A stretch of DNA of 42,535 nt from Acidobacteriota bacterium (GCA_021781455.1 JAJXWV010000032.1:1-42535), one strand, 5' to 3'; numbered from the stretch's first letter, positions 25,362 through 35,536 are shown. Made by a program: numbers and translations. The notes: generated by a model not told the origin, from the letters alone.

Positions 25362-26714
25362 TCAACCCAGCCGCAACTCCCGCATGCGCCGCCACAGCGT
25401 GGTCCGGCTCATGCCGAGGGCGCGGGCGGTTTCTTCGCGGTTCCAGTGGTGCGTGTCGAGGGCGGTGCGGATCGCGGCAGCCTCGTCGCTGTCGTTACCC
25501 GCTGCACGCGCAAGCTGCGGCTCGGAGGCTTCCACGACCTCGAGCGGCAGGTCGTCTTCGTGAATCGTCTGCCCCTTGACGACGGCCACCGCGTACTCGA
25601 TGGCATTCTCGAGCTCGCGGACGTTGCCGGGCCACGGGTAGCGGAGCATGGCCCGGATGGCCTCAGGTGCGAAGCGCAGCTCGCGGCCGTGCCGCGCTCC
25701 GACGCGCGCCAGCAGGTAATGAGCGAGCGGCTCGACGTCCTCTCGCCGCGTCCGCAGCGGCGGAATCTCGATCGGGACGACACGCAGCCGGTAATACAGA
25801 TCCTCGCGGAAACGTCCTTCGGCGATGGCCCGCCGCAGGTCGACGTTCGTGGCGGCGATGATGCGCGCATCCGCCGAGCGGGAGACGCTCTCTCCGATGC
25901 GCTCGAACGTCCGTTCCTGCAGGACGCGGAGGAGCTTGGCCTGGAGGTGCAGCGGCACGTCGCCGACTTCGTCGAGGAACAGAGTCCCGCCGGCGGCGTG
26001 CTCGAAACGGCCGACGCGATCGCGGACCGCGCCGGTAAACGAGCCGCGCACATGCCCGAACAGCTCCGCCTCCAGCAGCTCGCCGGGAAGAGCTGCGCAG
26101 TTCACGGCCACGAAGCGGCCACGACGGCGCGACGAGTTGGCGTGGATGGCACGCGCCAGCACTTCCTTTCCCGTGCCGCTCTCCCCGCTCAACAGCACGG
26201 TCGCATCGCTCGACTGCAGGTTCTGAACGAGCCCGAAGAGACGCACCATCGCCGCTGACCTCGTGACCATTCCAAAGAAGACCGTCGGCCCGGCCGTGCC
26301 GGCCAGTGGATCCTCCTCCGCGGGGCGCAGCACGATGACGTATTTGACGCGCGGGTCGCAGATGCCGAGATCGTCGGCGACGAAGGGTGCCGCGGTGAGG
26401 GAGACGATGCGCGTGGCTCCGTCGCCGGCCGGCATCGCCGCACGCCAGCCTTCGCGCATTTCACCGCGCTCCAGATCCTGCCGCAGCGTGCCGCCGGCTC
26501 CGAACAGCTCTTCGCCGAGGAGCTCGGCCACCGGATGGCCGACGACCGAGGAGGCCACTTCCGAGCCGGCGAATTTCCCGAGAAGCTCAGAGGCATGGAT
26601 GACACGGAAGTCGCGGTCGAGGCAGATCAGCACGCGGCCGATCGAGCAGAACACCGCGCTGACACCGACCAGCGCGGCGGCGGTGGACGGGGGCTCGCAC
26701 GCGACTGTGCTCAT
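25362..26714 (-). CDS. PAS-domain sigma-54-dependent transcriptional activator (Fis-type)
   Basis: 450 aa from the ATG at 26714. The N-terminal PAS-like domain (residues about 12-130) includes GRVLICLDRDFRVIHASELL. The AAA+ domain (about 150-375) has Walker A GESGTGKE and the sigma-54 contact loop as GSFTGA (a mild variant of GAFTGA). It also has Walker B GGTLFLDEVGDV and the usual RYPWPGNVRELENAIEYA. The C-terminal Fis helix-turn-helix is NREETARALGMSRTTLWRRM. There is no receiver domain, so it senses its own ligand or redox state through PAS. It lies just upstream of, and in the same direction as, the psr-like operon, which has a candidate -24/-12 promoter. Confidence 0.92.
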   Translation of the reverse strand: MSTVACEPPSTAAALVGVSAVFCSIGRVLICLDRDFRVIHASELLGKFAGSEVASSVVGHPVAELLGEELFGAGGTLRQDLERGEMREGWRAAMPAGDGATRIVSLTAAPFVADDLGICDPRVKYVIVLRPAEEDPLAGTAGPTVFFGMVTRSAAMVRLFGLVQNLQSSDATVLLSGESGTGKEVLARAIHANSSRRRGRFVAVNCAALPGELLEAELFGHVRGSFTGAVRDRVGRFEHAAGGTLFLDEVGDVPLHLQAKLLRVLQERTFERIGESVSRSADARIIAATNVDLRRAIAEGRFREDLYYRLRVVPIEIPPLRTRREDVEPLAHYLLARVGARHGRELRFAPEAIRAMLRYPWPGNVRELENAIEYAVAVVKGQTIHEDDLPLEVVEASEPQLARAAGNDSDEAAAIRTALDTHHWNREETARALGMSRTTLWRRMRELRLG

Positions 26715-26821
26715 GTCGTGATGATGCGGCTCGGGTTTCGGGGAGACCATCGGTCGCGTCGCGAGCGGGCGTGATACCGCACACAACCGGCGCCGGAACG
26801 ACAGCCCCGCCGAGCGATCCC

Positions 26822-27040
26822 TCAGCTCTGCGTTGCCGGGTGCTTGCCGCAGGTGCTGATCCCGATCAGCGAATAGAGCGGGCAGACGCCGGCCAGGCCG
26901 GTGACGAGCGGGAGGAACCCGATCAGGCCGAGCAGCGTCCTGGGCCCGAAGAAAACGAGCGAGATCCCTACGAGTCCGACGATCACCCGGATGACGCGAT
27001 CGATCGTTCCTTCGTTGTGGGCAAGGAGGTTTGTGGTCAT
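26822..27040 (-). CDS. DUF2892-family (YgaP-like) inner-membrane protein
   Basis: 72 aa from the ATG at 27040. It begins NEGTIDRVIRVIVGLVGISL, then has a second helix GLIGFLPLVTGLAGVCPLYS and ends GISTCGKHP. The NxGxxDR start and CPLY...G-STC pattern define DUF2892. In YgaP it follows a rhodanese domain and helps export sulfur-derived products. Its position directly upstream of the sulfur activator, on the same strand, therefore fits a sulfur role, although it is a general family. The ribosome site is weak (GGGGA). Confidence 0.88.
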   Translation of the reverse strand: MTTNLLAHNEGTIDRVIRVIVGLVGISLVFFGPRTLLGLIGFLPLVTGLAGVCPLYSLIGISTCGKHPATQS

Positions 27041-27052
27041 GGCGTTTTCCCC

Positions 27053-27130
27053 GGTCCGGGCTGTTGGCTCTTGGCTCGTGGGGGAATGCGTCCTGGAGTC
27101 GTCCCAAGAGCCGACAGCCACCAGCCCGGA
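27053..27130. repeat. Inverted arms of 7-nt tandem repeat GGCTSTT
   Basis: The left arm is GGCTGTT, GGCTCTT, GGCTCGT, GGG (27053-27083). The right arm reads CCCAAGAGCCGACAGCC, then ACCAGCCCGGA (27103-27130). The unit is the same as in the element at 15344-15407. It lies between divergent genes (DUF2892 and tyrosine phenol-lyase), so it is not a simple terminator. Confidence 0.7.
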
Positions 27131-27138
27131 CGGCATGA

Positions 27139-28665
<1,527 letters not shown>

Positions 28666-28672
28666 CGAGGAG

Positions 28673-28798
28673 TGCGGGCATCCTGCCTGCCTGTCGACGG
28701 CCCTCCAGGCCGGCGACTGTCCCCTTACGTCTGAAGCGGTCGGGCAGGACGCCCGACCGCAGAGGGGCCGGAAGCCCGCCGTCTCAAGCCGGCACTCC
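28673..28798. terminator. Hairpin cluster of the GGAGTGCGG family between convergent genes
   Basis: The outer arms AGGAGTGCGGGC and GCCGGCACTCCT pair with one mismatch, as in the element at 4986-5103. Inside are a GGGCATCCTGCC-type stem, a GGCCCTCCAGGCC stem and GCGGTCGGGC/GCCCGACCGC around AGGAC. The position after two facing stops fits a bidirectional terminator. Confidence 0.6.
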
Positions 28799-29403
28799 TA
28801 GAACCTGAACTTCACGCCGGCCGACAGGATCATCGGGTTGAGTTTCAGCTGGAGCGATGATCCGGCGCTCGTGGAGTTCGGTTTGTACGGGACGTACTTG
28901 CCGTCGATCGCCAGCCCGATGTTGTGGCTGAAGTTGACGTTCACGCCAGCATTGGCCGCCCAACCCCACTTCTTCTCGATGCTCACCGATCCGGCCGAGC
29001 TGAGCGCGAGATCGCTGCTGTTCAGGTCTCCCGCTTTCACGTAAGCCGCGCCGGCGCCAATGTAGGGATCGACGAAACCGGAGCGACTGAAGTGCCACAG
29101 CGCAATTCCTGTCGCAACCTTCGTGGTGAGCCGGCCGAGGTCGAGCACGTTCTCGCCCACGACACGAATGCGCCCGTTGTTTCGCAGATCGGCATACGTG
29201 AACTCCGTCGAGAAATGACCGAACCAGAAATGGTTGTAGCTCGCGCCGTATCCGTGGCCGCTGCTGAACTTCACGTCCGAGTCGGTGGTGCTCGTCGTGC
29301 TCAGACGCACGCTCGAGTACCACACGCCGATGTCGTTCGACTGCGCGAGAAGAGGAACCGAAACGAAGGCAAGGACGAGGGTGAGAAGGAACCCGGATCG
29401 CAT
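28798..29403 (-). CDS. OmpW-like outer-membrane beta-barrel protein
   Basis: 201 aa. The signal peptide (FLLTLVLAFVSVPLLAQ) is cleaved near residue 20. Eight beta strands are likely: SNDIGVWYSSVRL, SYNHFWFGHFSTEFTYADL, TKVATGIALWHF, VDPYIGAGAAYVKAG, WGWAANAGVNVNFS, NIGLAIDGKYVPY, LQLKLNPMILSAGVKFRF. The C-terminal Phe suits BAM insertion. The pattern VDPYIGAGAAY and YVPY match OmpW, a small channel for hydrophobic molecules. It is divergent from the penicillin-acylase-type gene. Confidence 0.8.
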   Translation of the reverse strand: MRSGFLLTLVLAFVSVPLLAQSNDIGVWYSSVRLSTTSTTDSDVKFSSGHGYGASYNHFWFGHFSTEFTYADLRNNGRIRVVGENVLDLGRLTTKVATGIALWHFSRSGFVDPYIGAGAAYVKAGDLNSSDLALSSAGSVSIEKKWGWAANAGVNVNFSHNIGLAIDGKYVPYKPNSTSAGSSLQLKLNPMILSAGVKFRF

Positions 29404-29457
29404 GCGGCCTCCTACGAAGCGGGCATTCTACGACGAGCAGCGCGGCGATCACAGAAT

Positions 29458-29493
29458 TTGTGTGTCACGCATCACCGGGGTATAACGATCGTT
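29458..29493 (+). promoter_or_regulatory. Sigma-70-type promoter and palindrome before the acylase gene
   Basis: -35 TTGTGT (29458-29463), a 17-nt spacer and -10 TATAAC (29481-29486). A perfect 10-nt palindrome AACGATCGTT (29484-29493) overlaps the -10 and could be an operator. The ribosome site AAGGAGG follows before the ATG at 29518. Confidence 0.55.
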
Positions 29494-29517
29494 CTTTGAT
29501 CCAAGGAGGCTTGGCAG

Positions 29518-32355
29518 ATGAAACGTTTCGTCATCGCGGCTCTTCTACTCGCGGCGTCCTCCGCTGTGGCGCAGGACATGCCAAATGGCCATTTCGCGAA
29601 GCTGCCGGGGATGCTACAGCGCGGAATGATCACGCGCGAAGCGAACGGGATTCCGCACGTATTCGCCTTCAACAAGCACGACCTGCTGTTCCTCAACGGT
29701 TGGCTGCACGCGCAGGACCGCTTCTTCGAGATGGACATGAGCCGGCGCCAGGCCAGCGGCACCATCTCCGAGGTTCTCGGCGCCGCGGCGCTGTCGACCG
29801 ACGTTCAGTTGAGGACACTCGGACTCCGCCGCGCGGCGGAGGCCACGCTGCCGACCATCTCAGCTGATGCGAAGGCGGCCCTGCAGGCCTACGCGGATGG
29901 CGTCAACGCGTACATTTCGACGCATCCTCTTCCGCCGGAGTACGGCCTCCTGTCACTTTCGAAGACCGACCCGTGGACACCGACGGATTCGCTCGCGGTC
30001 GGAAAGCTGATCGCGTTCGGTCTCTCGTTCGACAACGACACCGACGCGACGGTCGAGCTCCTGACGGATGAGGCCATCGGCAAAGCAGCCGGCTTCGACG
30101 GCCTGAAACTCTTCAACGACTTCACGCGTCTCGCGCCGTTCACGAGTGCAGCGACGATTCCGGACGCCTCCGGAACGGGTGGGAAGCTCCCCATCAGGAC
30201 GAACGCGGACGCGATTCCGCAGTGGCTTGCCAAAGCGGATACGAGTTACCTGCGGCCGGAAACGATCGAGATGATGAAGAAGTACGTCGAGGCCGTTCGC
30301 GACATGCCGGTCCTGGCCGGATCAGTCGACCCCGAGAAGCACGCGGGATCGAATGAATGGGCCATCGCGCCGAAGAACTCGTCGACCGGAAACGCGCTCT
30401 TGTCGAACGACCCGCACTTGTCGCTGAGCGCACCGGCGACGTTCTACCCGATCTCCCTTCACGCCGGCGCAACGAACGTCGCCGGCATGGGCTTCCCCGG
30501 CGCACCATTCGTCATTCAGGGCCAGAACCAGCGCATTGCATGGGGCTCGACCGTGCACCCGATGGATGTGACCGACTGGTACCAGGAGACGGTGGTGCCC
30601 GATCCCTCGTCGCCGAGCGGTCTGTCGACGATCTACAAGGGAGCCAAAGAAGCCATCATCCCGATCCCGCAGACCTTCCGCATGAACAACCCGGGGACGG
30701 GCAAGATGGACAACATCACGGTCGTGACTCCGACGGCGACGAATGGCATTCCGCCGGCAGTCCTGATGGTGCCTCGCCACGGTCCGATCGTCTCCTTCAC
30801 CGCGCCCACGGCAGCCCATCCGACGGGTACGGCGGTCTCGGTGCAGTACGTCGGCTTCTATCCGACGCATGAGCTCGAGGCATTCATGCTGGCGGACGAC
30901 GCCCAGAACATGGATCAATTCAAGGCCGCGCTGCAGTACTTCGACTTCGGCTCGCAGAACTTCGCGTATGCCGATGTCGACGGCAACATCGCCTACTTCA
31001 CGAGCGGCGAGATGCCGATCCGCGAGGACCTGCAGGCCGGCACGGTCAACGGACTGCCGCCGTTCTTCATCCGCAACGGAGAGGGCGGCAACGAGTGGCT
31101 GCCCGTGAAGAATCCACAGCCTCATCAGGCCATCCCGTACGAGATCCTCCCCTACTCCGAGATGCCGCAGGTCGCGAATCCGGCGAACGGCTTCTTCGTG
31201 AACGCGAACAATGATCCGATCGGGCAGTCGCTTGACAACAACCCGCTGAACATGACCCGGCCGGGTGGCGGCATCTACTATCTCAACCCCTCCTACGACG
31301 GCTACCGCGCGGGCCGCATCACGCAGATGATCCGGCAGAAGCTCGCCAACGGCGGCAAGATCTCGCCCACCGACATGAAGCAGATGCAGGGCGACACGGT
31401 CCTCATCGACGCCGAAGTGTTCGTGCCGTACATCGTGCAGGCGATGGCCAATGCGAAGGCCTCCGGCGCGAACCCGATTCTGGCAAGTTTCGCGGCGAGT
31501 CCTGTGATCCAGGGCGTGGTCGCACAGCTCGCAGGCTGGGACTTCAGCACGCCGACCGGCGTCGACAACGGCTACGACGCGAGCTGGGTGCACACGCCCG
31601 GCTCCGCCGTCTCGCAGGCCCAGATCAGCAACAGCGTGGTCGCGACGATCTATGCGGTGTGGCGCAGCACCTTCCTGGCGAACACGATCGACGGCGTGTT
31701 AGGCGCGATCGGCAAGCAGGCCGGCGTCAGAATGCCCCTGCCGGGCTCACAGCAGGCGCTCTCCGCGCTGCGTTTCCAGCTCGACAACTTCGCCCAGACA
31801 CACGGCGTCGGCACCTCGGGGCTCCCCTTCTTCAACGTCACGGGTGTGACCGATCCGGCCGCCGCGCGCGACATCGTCATCCTGAAGAGCGTCGCCGACG
31901 CAGTGACGCTGCTGCAGAGCGATGCCTTCGCACCCGCCTTCAACAAGTCCGCGAACCTGAGCGACTATCGCTGGGGCAAGCTGCATCGCATCGTCTTCTC
32001 GCACATCACCGGATTCAACATCCTCGAGCCGGGTGCCCCGTACGGAACGCCGCCGCTGCCTACGTTCCTCAATCTCCCCGGCGTGGCGCGGCAGGGCGGC
32101 TTCGAGACGGTGGATGCGGCCTCGCATAACGCGCGCGCCCTGACGGTGAACGGATTCATGTTCGGCAGCGGCCCGAACCGCCGATACGTCGGCGATTTCG
32201 CGAAGACGGGAATCAACGGACAGTCGTCTCTGCCAGGCGGCGTCAGCGGCGATCCGGGCAGCCCGTTCTACACGAACCTGCTCATGCAGTGGCTGGTGAA
32301 CGATACGTTCGCAGTCAGCGCTGATACGTCTCCGCGCATTCCCTGGATGCGCTGA
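29518..32355 (+). CDS. Penicillin-acylase-family N-terminal-nucleophile hydrolase
   Basis: 945 aa. The signal peptide (FVIAALLLAASSAVAQ) is followed by an alpha region starting GMITREANGIPHVFAFNKHD and HAQDRFFEMDMSRRQASGTI. Self-cleavage should occur before Ser278 in KHAG-SNEWAIAP, the catalytic N-terminal Ser of the beta chain. Later family motifs are SNDPHLSL, GAPFVIQGQNQRIAWGST and DFGSQNFAYADVDGNIAYF. Family members split amide bonds of penicillin G, acyl-homoserine lactones or aculeacin; the substrate here is not evident. It is probably periplasmic. AAGGAGG gives a good start. Confidence 0.92.
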   Translation: MKRFVIAALLLAASSAVAQDMPNGHFAKLPGMLQRGMITREANGIPHVFAFNKHDLLFLNGWLHAQDRFFEMDMSRRQASGTISEVLGAAALSTDVQLRTLGLRRAAEATLPTISADAKAALQAYADGVNAYISTHPLPPEYGLLSLSKTDPWTPTDSLAVGKLIAFGLSFDNDTDATVELLTDEAIGKAAGFDGLKLFNDFTRLAPFTSAATIPDASGTGGKLPIRTNADAIPQWLAKADTSYLRPETIEMMKKYVEAVRDMPVLAGSVDPEKHAGSNEWAIAPKNSSTGNALLSNDPHLSLSAPATFYPISLHAGATNVAGMGFPGAPFVIQGQNQRIAWGSTVHPMDVTDWYQETVVPDPSSPSGLSTIYKGAKEAIIPIPQTFRMNNPGTGKMDNITVVTPTATNGIPPAVLMVPRHGPIVSFTAPTAAHPTGTAVSVQYVGFYPTHELEAFMLADDAQNMDQFKAALQYFDFGSQNFAYADVDGNIAYFTSGEMPIREDLQAGTVNGLPPFFIRNGEGGNEWLPVKNPQPHQAIPYEILPYSEMPQVANPANGFFVNANNDPIGQSLDNNPLNMTRPGGGIYYLNPSYDGYRAGRITQMIRQKLANGGKISPTDMKQMQGDTVLIDAEVFVPYIVQAMANAKASGANPILASFAASPVIQGVVAQLAGWDFSTPTGVDNGYDASWVHTPGSAVSQAQISNSVVATIYAVWRSTFLANTIDGVLGAIGKQAGVRMPLPGSQQALSALRFQLDNFAQTHGVGTSGLPFFNVTGVTDPAAARDIVILKSVADAVTLLQSDAFAPAFNKSANLSDYRWGKLHRIVFSHITGFNILEPGAPYGTPPLPTFLNLPGVARQGGFETVDAASHNARALTVNGFMFGSGPNRRYVGDFAKTGINGQSSLPGGVSGDPGSPFYTNLLMQWLVNDTFAVSADTSPRIPWMR

Positions 32356-32377
32356 CAAATGTCATGTTCGTCGTGCC

Positions 32378-32407
32378 TGCCTCCGCGCACAGTCATGCGC
32401 GGAGGCA
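32378..32407 (+). terminator. Perfect 12-bp hairpin after the acylase gene
   Basis: TGCCTCCGCGCA (32378-32389) and TGCGCGGAGGCA (32396-32407) pair perfectly around a 6-nt loop, 22 nt after the stop. There is no U-run, but position and strength suit a terminator. The rest of the gap to 32625 shows no gene. Confidence 0.65.
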
Positions 32408-32625
32408 GCACATGATTCGAATTTCCATCCTTTCCATCCACTACGTCGAACGGCTGCATCTGGCATCGCAAGCTGCCGGCCAGGACGAACACTGATCGAT
32501 ACGGGCCCGTACGCTTGCTCCGCACACGCTCGCGGAACCTCCTCCGATCCCGAGACCCTTCTCCCCGTCGCAGCGGGAAGAAGGTCCGAAGGTGGATGGG
32601 AGCCTCCCTCATCTATGATCCAGCC

Positions 32626-33060
32626 ATGCGATCCACTTCCGCGGGACCCGACGCGTTCCTTCTCGTGTTCGACACAGGCGACGAGATCGTGGAGACCCTG
32701 CGCCGATTCGCAACATCATCCGGGATACAGTCGGCCCACTTCCAGGGCATCGGCGGACTGCACCACGCCACCATCGCCTACTGGAACTGGGACACGAAGC
32801 AGTACGAGGACATCGCCGTCGACGAGCAGGTCGAGGTCATGTCCATCCTCGGCAACATCACTCGCGCTGGAGACGGCTTCAAGGTTCACGCGCACGTCGT
32901 CCTCGGCCGCCGTGACGGCTCGACCATCGGAGGGCATCTGAAGCAGGGCTTCGTCCGACCGACAGCCGAAGTGGTCGTGACTGCGATTCCGACCGCGATC
33001 TCACGTGAACGCGATCCGAAGACGGAGCTGGAGCTGATCAAGCTGCCGCCGTCATCCTGA
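32626..33060 (+). CDS. PPC/DUF296-domain protein
   Basis: 144 aa, a single PPC (plants and prokaryotes conserved) domain: DAFLLVFDTGDEIVETLRRF, SAHFQGIGGLHHATIAYW and HAHVVLGRRDGSTIGGHL, with the HxH...GGHL metal-site-like pattern typical of the family. Bacterial members are trimeric and of unclear role. The chosen ATG lies 6 nt after TATGAT (32614-32619) and has no ribosome site, so the transcript may be leaderless. The open frame extends upstream to 32515, but that part lacks family similarity. Confidence 0.85.
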   Translation: MRSTSAGPDAFLLVFDTGDEIVETLRRFATSSGIQSAHFQGIGGLHHATIAYWNWDTKQYEDIAVDEQVEVMSILGNITRAGDGFKVHAHVVLGRRDGSTIGGHLKQGFVRPTAEVVVTAIPTAISRERDPKTELELIKLPPSS

Positions 33061-33069
33061 GAATTGGCC

Positions 33070-33349
33070 GACTCCGATTCACCACAGAGACACGGAGCCA
33101 GAGAGATTCACAGCGCAGGCTCGCGAGGCTCGCCCGCAACCGAATATGGCCGCATGGGTCCCCTCGCCCGCGGCGCGATGCACCAACCGCTCGGATCGAA
33201 GGCCCGCGGGGTTGTTCGTCGGGGAGCACGGGGCGAGGGGACCGGTCGCCCTGCCGTTTGTCCAAGGAAATCTTCGCGTGGCGCGCAGAAACTTCGAGTG
33301 AGTAGCACAGAGAGCTCTCCGTGCGTCTCTCTGTGGTGAATCGGAAGTC
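33070..33349. repeat. Nested inverted repeats between convergent genes
   Basis: The outer arms near 33070-33097 and 33317-33349 match with small gaps (CGATTCACCACAGAGACAC against its complement). Inside them, GGTCCCCTCGCCC (33157-33169) faces GGGCGAGGGGACC (33231-33243) perfectly. An open frame on each strand crosses it, but neither resembles a protein. This fills the 298-nt gap between two stops. Confidence 0.65.
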
Positions 33350-33358
33350 GTAACCGCT

Positions 33359-34705
33359 CTACTTCGCCACCGCCGCGAGCTTCAGCGCATTCCGGACAGC
33401 CGCCTCGATGACGCCGCTCTTCTGCTCGCGCAGGTCGTATCGGACGCGCACCGCGGGCTTGTCGAGATTCAGGACTCGACGCAGGTCGATCGGCGTTCCG
33501 ACCACCACGACGTCCGCGGGAGTCCTGCGGATCGTTTCCTCGAGCTCGGAGATCTGCTCCTGGCTGTAGCCCATGGCCGGGAGAATGCCTGAGGCGTTGG
33601 GATACTTCGCGTAGGTCTGCCGGATCGATCCGACCGCGTATGGCGTCGGATCGACGATCTCCGCCGCGGAGCCGCGCACAGCGACGACTCCCGCGCCAAA
33701 GCTCATGCCCCCGTGCGTGAGGGTGGGGCCGTCTTCGATGACCAGGACGCGCTTGCCGCGCACGAGTTCCGGCTTGTCGATCGTCACCGGCGAATTCGCG
33801 CGGATGACCGTCGCCTTCGGGTTGAGCTTCGCGGCGTTCTCCTCGATGGAGCGGATCTTCGTCTCCGCCGCCGAGTCGCACTTGTTGATGATGATCAGAT
33901 CGGCGCGCAGGAAGTTCACCTCGCCCGGGAAGTAGCCGATCTCATCACCGGCGCGATGCGGGTCGGCGATGCAGATGTGCAGCGCCGGCGCATAGAACGG
34001 CAGGTCGTTGTTCCCACCGTCCCAGAGGATCACATCCGCTTCGTCTTCCGCGGAACGGAGAATCGTTCCGTAGTCGACTCCGGAGTAGCAGACGAAGCCG
34101 TTGTCGATGTGCGGCTCGTACTCCTCACGCTCTTCGATCGTGCACTCATGGCGCACGAGGTCCTCGTATTTGGCGAAGCGCTGGCACTCCTGCGCCGCCA
34201 GGTTGCCGTACGGCATCGGATGCCGTACCGCCACCACGCGCAGCCCGAGGTCCTTGAGGATGCGCGAGAGGTAGCGCGTGGTCTGGCTCTTTCCGGCGCC
34301 GGTGCGCACAGCGGTCACAGCGATGACGGGAATGCGCGAGGTGAGCATCGTCCGTTCCGGCGCCAGGAACATGAAATCAGCGCCCGATGCGAGCGCGCGC
34401 GAGCCGCTGCGCATCACCTGCCCGTACGAGACATCGGAATACGAGAAGACACAGAGGTCGACGCGCTCTTCGCGGATCAGGCGAGGCAGCTCGCTCTCGG
34501 GGATGATCGGGATTCCGTTCGGATAGAGCGAGCCGGCCAGCGACGGTGGATAGAGACGGCCGTCGATGCCGGGGATCTGAGTCGCAGTGAACGCGACCAC
34601 TTCGTAGATCGGATCGTTGCGGAACACGACGTTGAAATTGTGAAAATCACGCCCTGCTGCGCCGAGAATCGCCACACGCCGCCGAATCGGTAGATCGCTG
34701 ATCAT
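33359..34705 (-). CDS. Cyclic 2,3-diphosphoglycerate synthetase-like GTPase/ATPase
   Basis: 448 aa. An N-terminal Rossmann-like part (VAILGAAGRDFHNFNVVFR) is followed by a P-loop near residue 135 (VTAVRTGAGKSQTTRYLSRI). A DxGN-like motif (ILWDGGNNDLPFY) and NKCD (ADLIIINKCD) follow. This is the family named after the archaeal cyclic-2,3-diphosphoglycerate synthetase; bacterial members are common, and their product is not established. GGAG precedes the ATG. It stands alone, divergent from a frameshifted membrane gene. The archaeal reaction should not be assumed. Confidence 0.8.
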   Translation of the reverse strand: MISDLPIRRRVAILGAAGRDFHNFNVVFRNDPIYEVVAFTATQIPGIDGRLYPPSLAGSLYPNGIPIIPESELPRLIREERVDLCVFSYSDVSYGQVMRSGSRALASGADFMFLAPERTMLTSRIPVIAVTAVRTGAGKSQTTRYLSRILKDLGLRVVAVRHPMPYGNLAAQECQRFAKYEDLVRHECTIEEREEYEPHIDNGFVCYSGVDYGTILRSAEDEADVILWDGGNNDLPFYAPALHICIADPHRAGDEIGYFPGEVNFLRADLIIINKCDSAAETKIRSIEENAAKLNPKATVIRANSPVTIDKPELVRGKRVLVIEDGPTLTHGGMSFGAGVVAVRGSAAEIVDPTPYAVGSIRQTYAKYPNASGILPAMGYSQEQISELEETIRRTPADVVVVGTPIDLRRVLNLDKPAVRVRYDLREQKSGVIEAAVRNALKLAAVAK

Positions 34706-34885
34706 GGTTCACACTCCGCTGCCACGCTATGCCGGGGGGTGCACCCGAGCCGATGCGAATGATCACCCCGCATCATGGTCATCGCCCACAGCCACGCGTC
34801 ATCCCTCTGATACAGCGCGAGATATGAGAAACGTCATACAAAACGTCTCAGCTCCTTCCCACACTCGTCGACGGAAGGAGAGGAT

Positions 34886-35536
34886 GTGTCCCGTTGTCCT
34901 CGTTCCCTCAGCCATCCCTTCGATCAGGGTCTCTCGGCGATCCTGATCACCTACGTTGCTACAGGCCTGGCCTTCATGCTGCTGCCCGGTACCTTGATCG
35001 GTGTAGTCAGCTTGTTGACTATCGCGGCAAAGCAGACGCCCGGCTCGGCTGACGCTGCATGGATTCAGGCGCACGGTCATGCCCAGATCTTCGGCTGGCT
35101 GGGCACGTTCATCCTCGGCATCGCGCTTCTACACGATTCCGCGGCTGCGCCTCAGTCGCTACTCGCCGCTGGCCGGCTGGACCGCGTACGCGCTCTGGAC
35201 GGCGGGCGTGACGGCACGAGTCGCGGCGGGAATGTGGGGGTGGCGCTGGCGCGAGATGATGGCGTTCGGAGCGGTCTCCGAGGTCGCAGCGGTGGCGATC
35301 TTCGCAGCGTCGGTGTACCTGGGCGTTCCGCGCGCCCGCGACGACACCTGGTCGGATTCCGTGCGGCTCATTTCCATCGCCGGGATCGGCTTCAGCTGGC
35401 ATGGCGCGTCCTCCCCTTTTCCGCCATCACCGAAATGGTCGCTGTAGGCCTTTTCGCAGGTAACATGCTGATGTCTCTGACCACCGGCACGCCCTTCGAT
35501 ACCTACCTGGAGTCGCAGAGAAATGCCGAGGCCTGA
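34886..35536 (+). pseudogene. Frameshifted membrane protein with HGHAQIFGW motif (oxidase/NnrS-like)
   Basis: The reading frame starts well (GLSAILITYVATGLAFMLLP, then AHGHAQIFGWLGTFILGI) but turns into Arg-rich nonsense near 35125. There the next frame continues sensibly as FYTIPRLRLSRYSPLAGW and AGMWGWRWREMMAFGAVSE. Near 35396 the coding sense returns to the first frame (LAWRVLPFSAITEMVAVGLF). A single extra base in ggcatcgcgcttc and one missing base near cagctgg would restore about 216 aa with five or six helices. The HGHAQ pattern recalls haem-binding helices of NnrS or oxidase subunit I, but the family is uncertain. This is either gene decay or sequencing error. Confidence 0.6.

Larger units (their letters stand above)
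24902..25363. repeat. 7-nt tandem CAGATCG/CAGGTCG arrays bracketing the sulfur-operon promoter gap
   Basis: This 470-nt gap has no credible gene. It holds a forward array at 24902-24936 (five units), a second forward array at 25107-25134 (four units) and an inverse array at 25336-25363. GGCAGATCGCAGGTCGCAG at 24914-24932 has a perfect 19-nt inverse at 25343-25361, so the arms enclose the whole regulatory region between the activator stop and the psr operon. A separate 7-bp hairpin GCGATCT/AGATCGC lies near 25260-25283. Confidence 0.65.

Noticed and set aside
33064-33339. 91-aa plus-strand frame
   Set aside because: It lies wholly within nested inverted repeats, is low-complexity and Arg/Gly/Ser-rich, and has no ribosome site.
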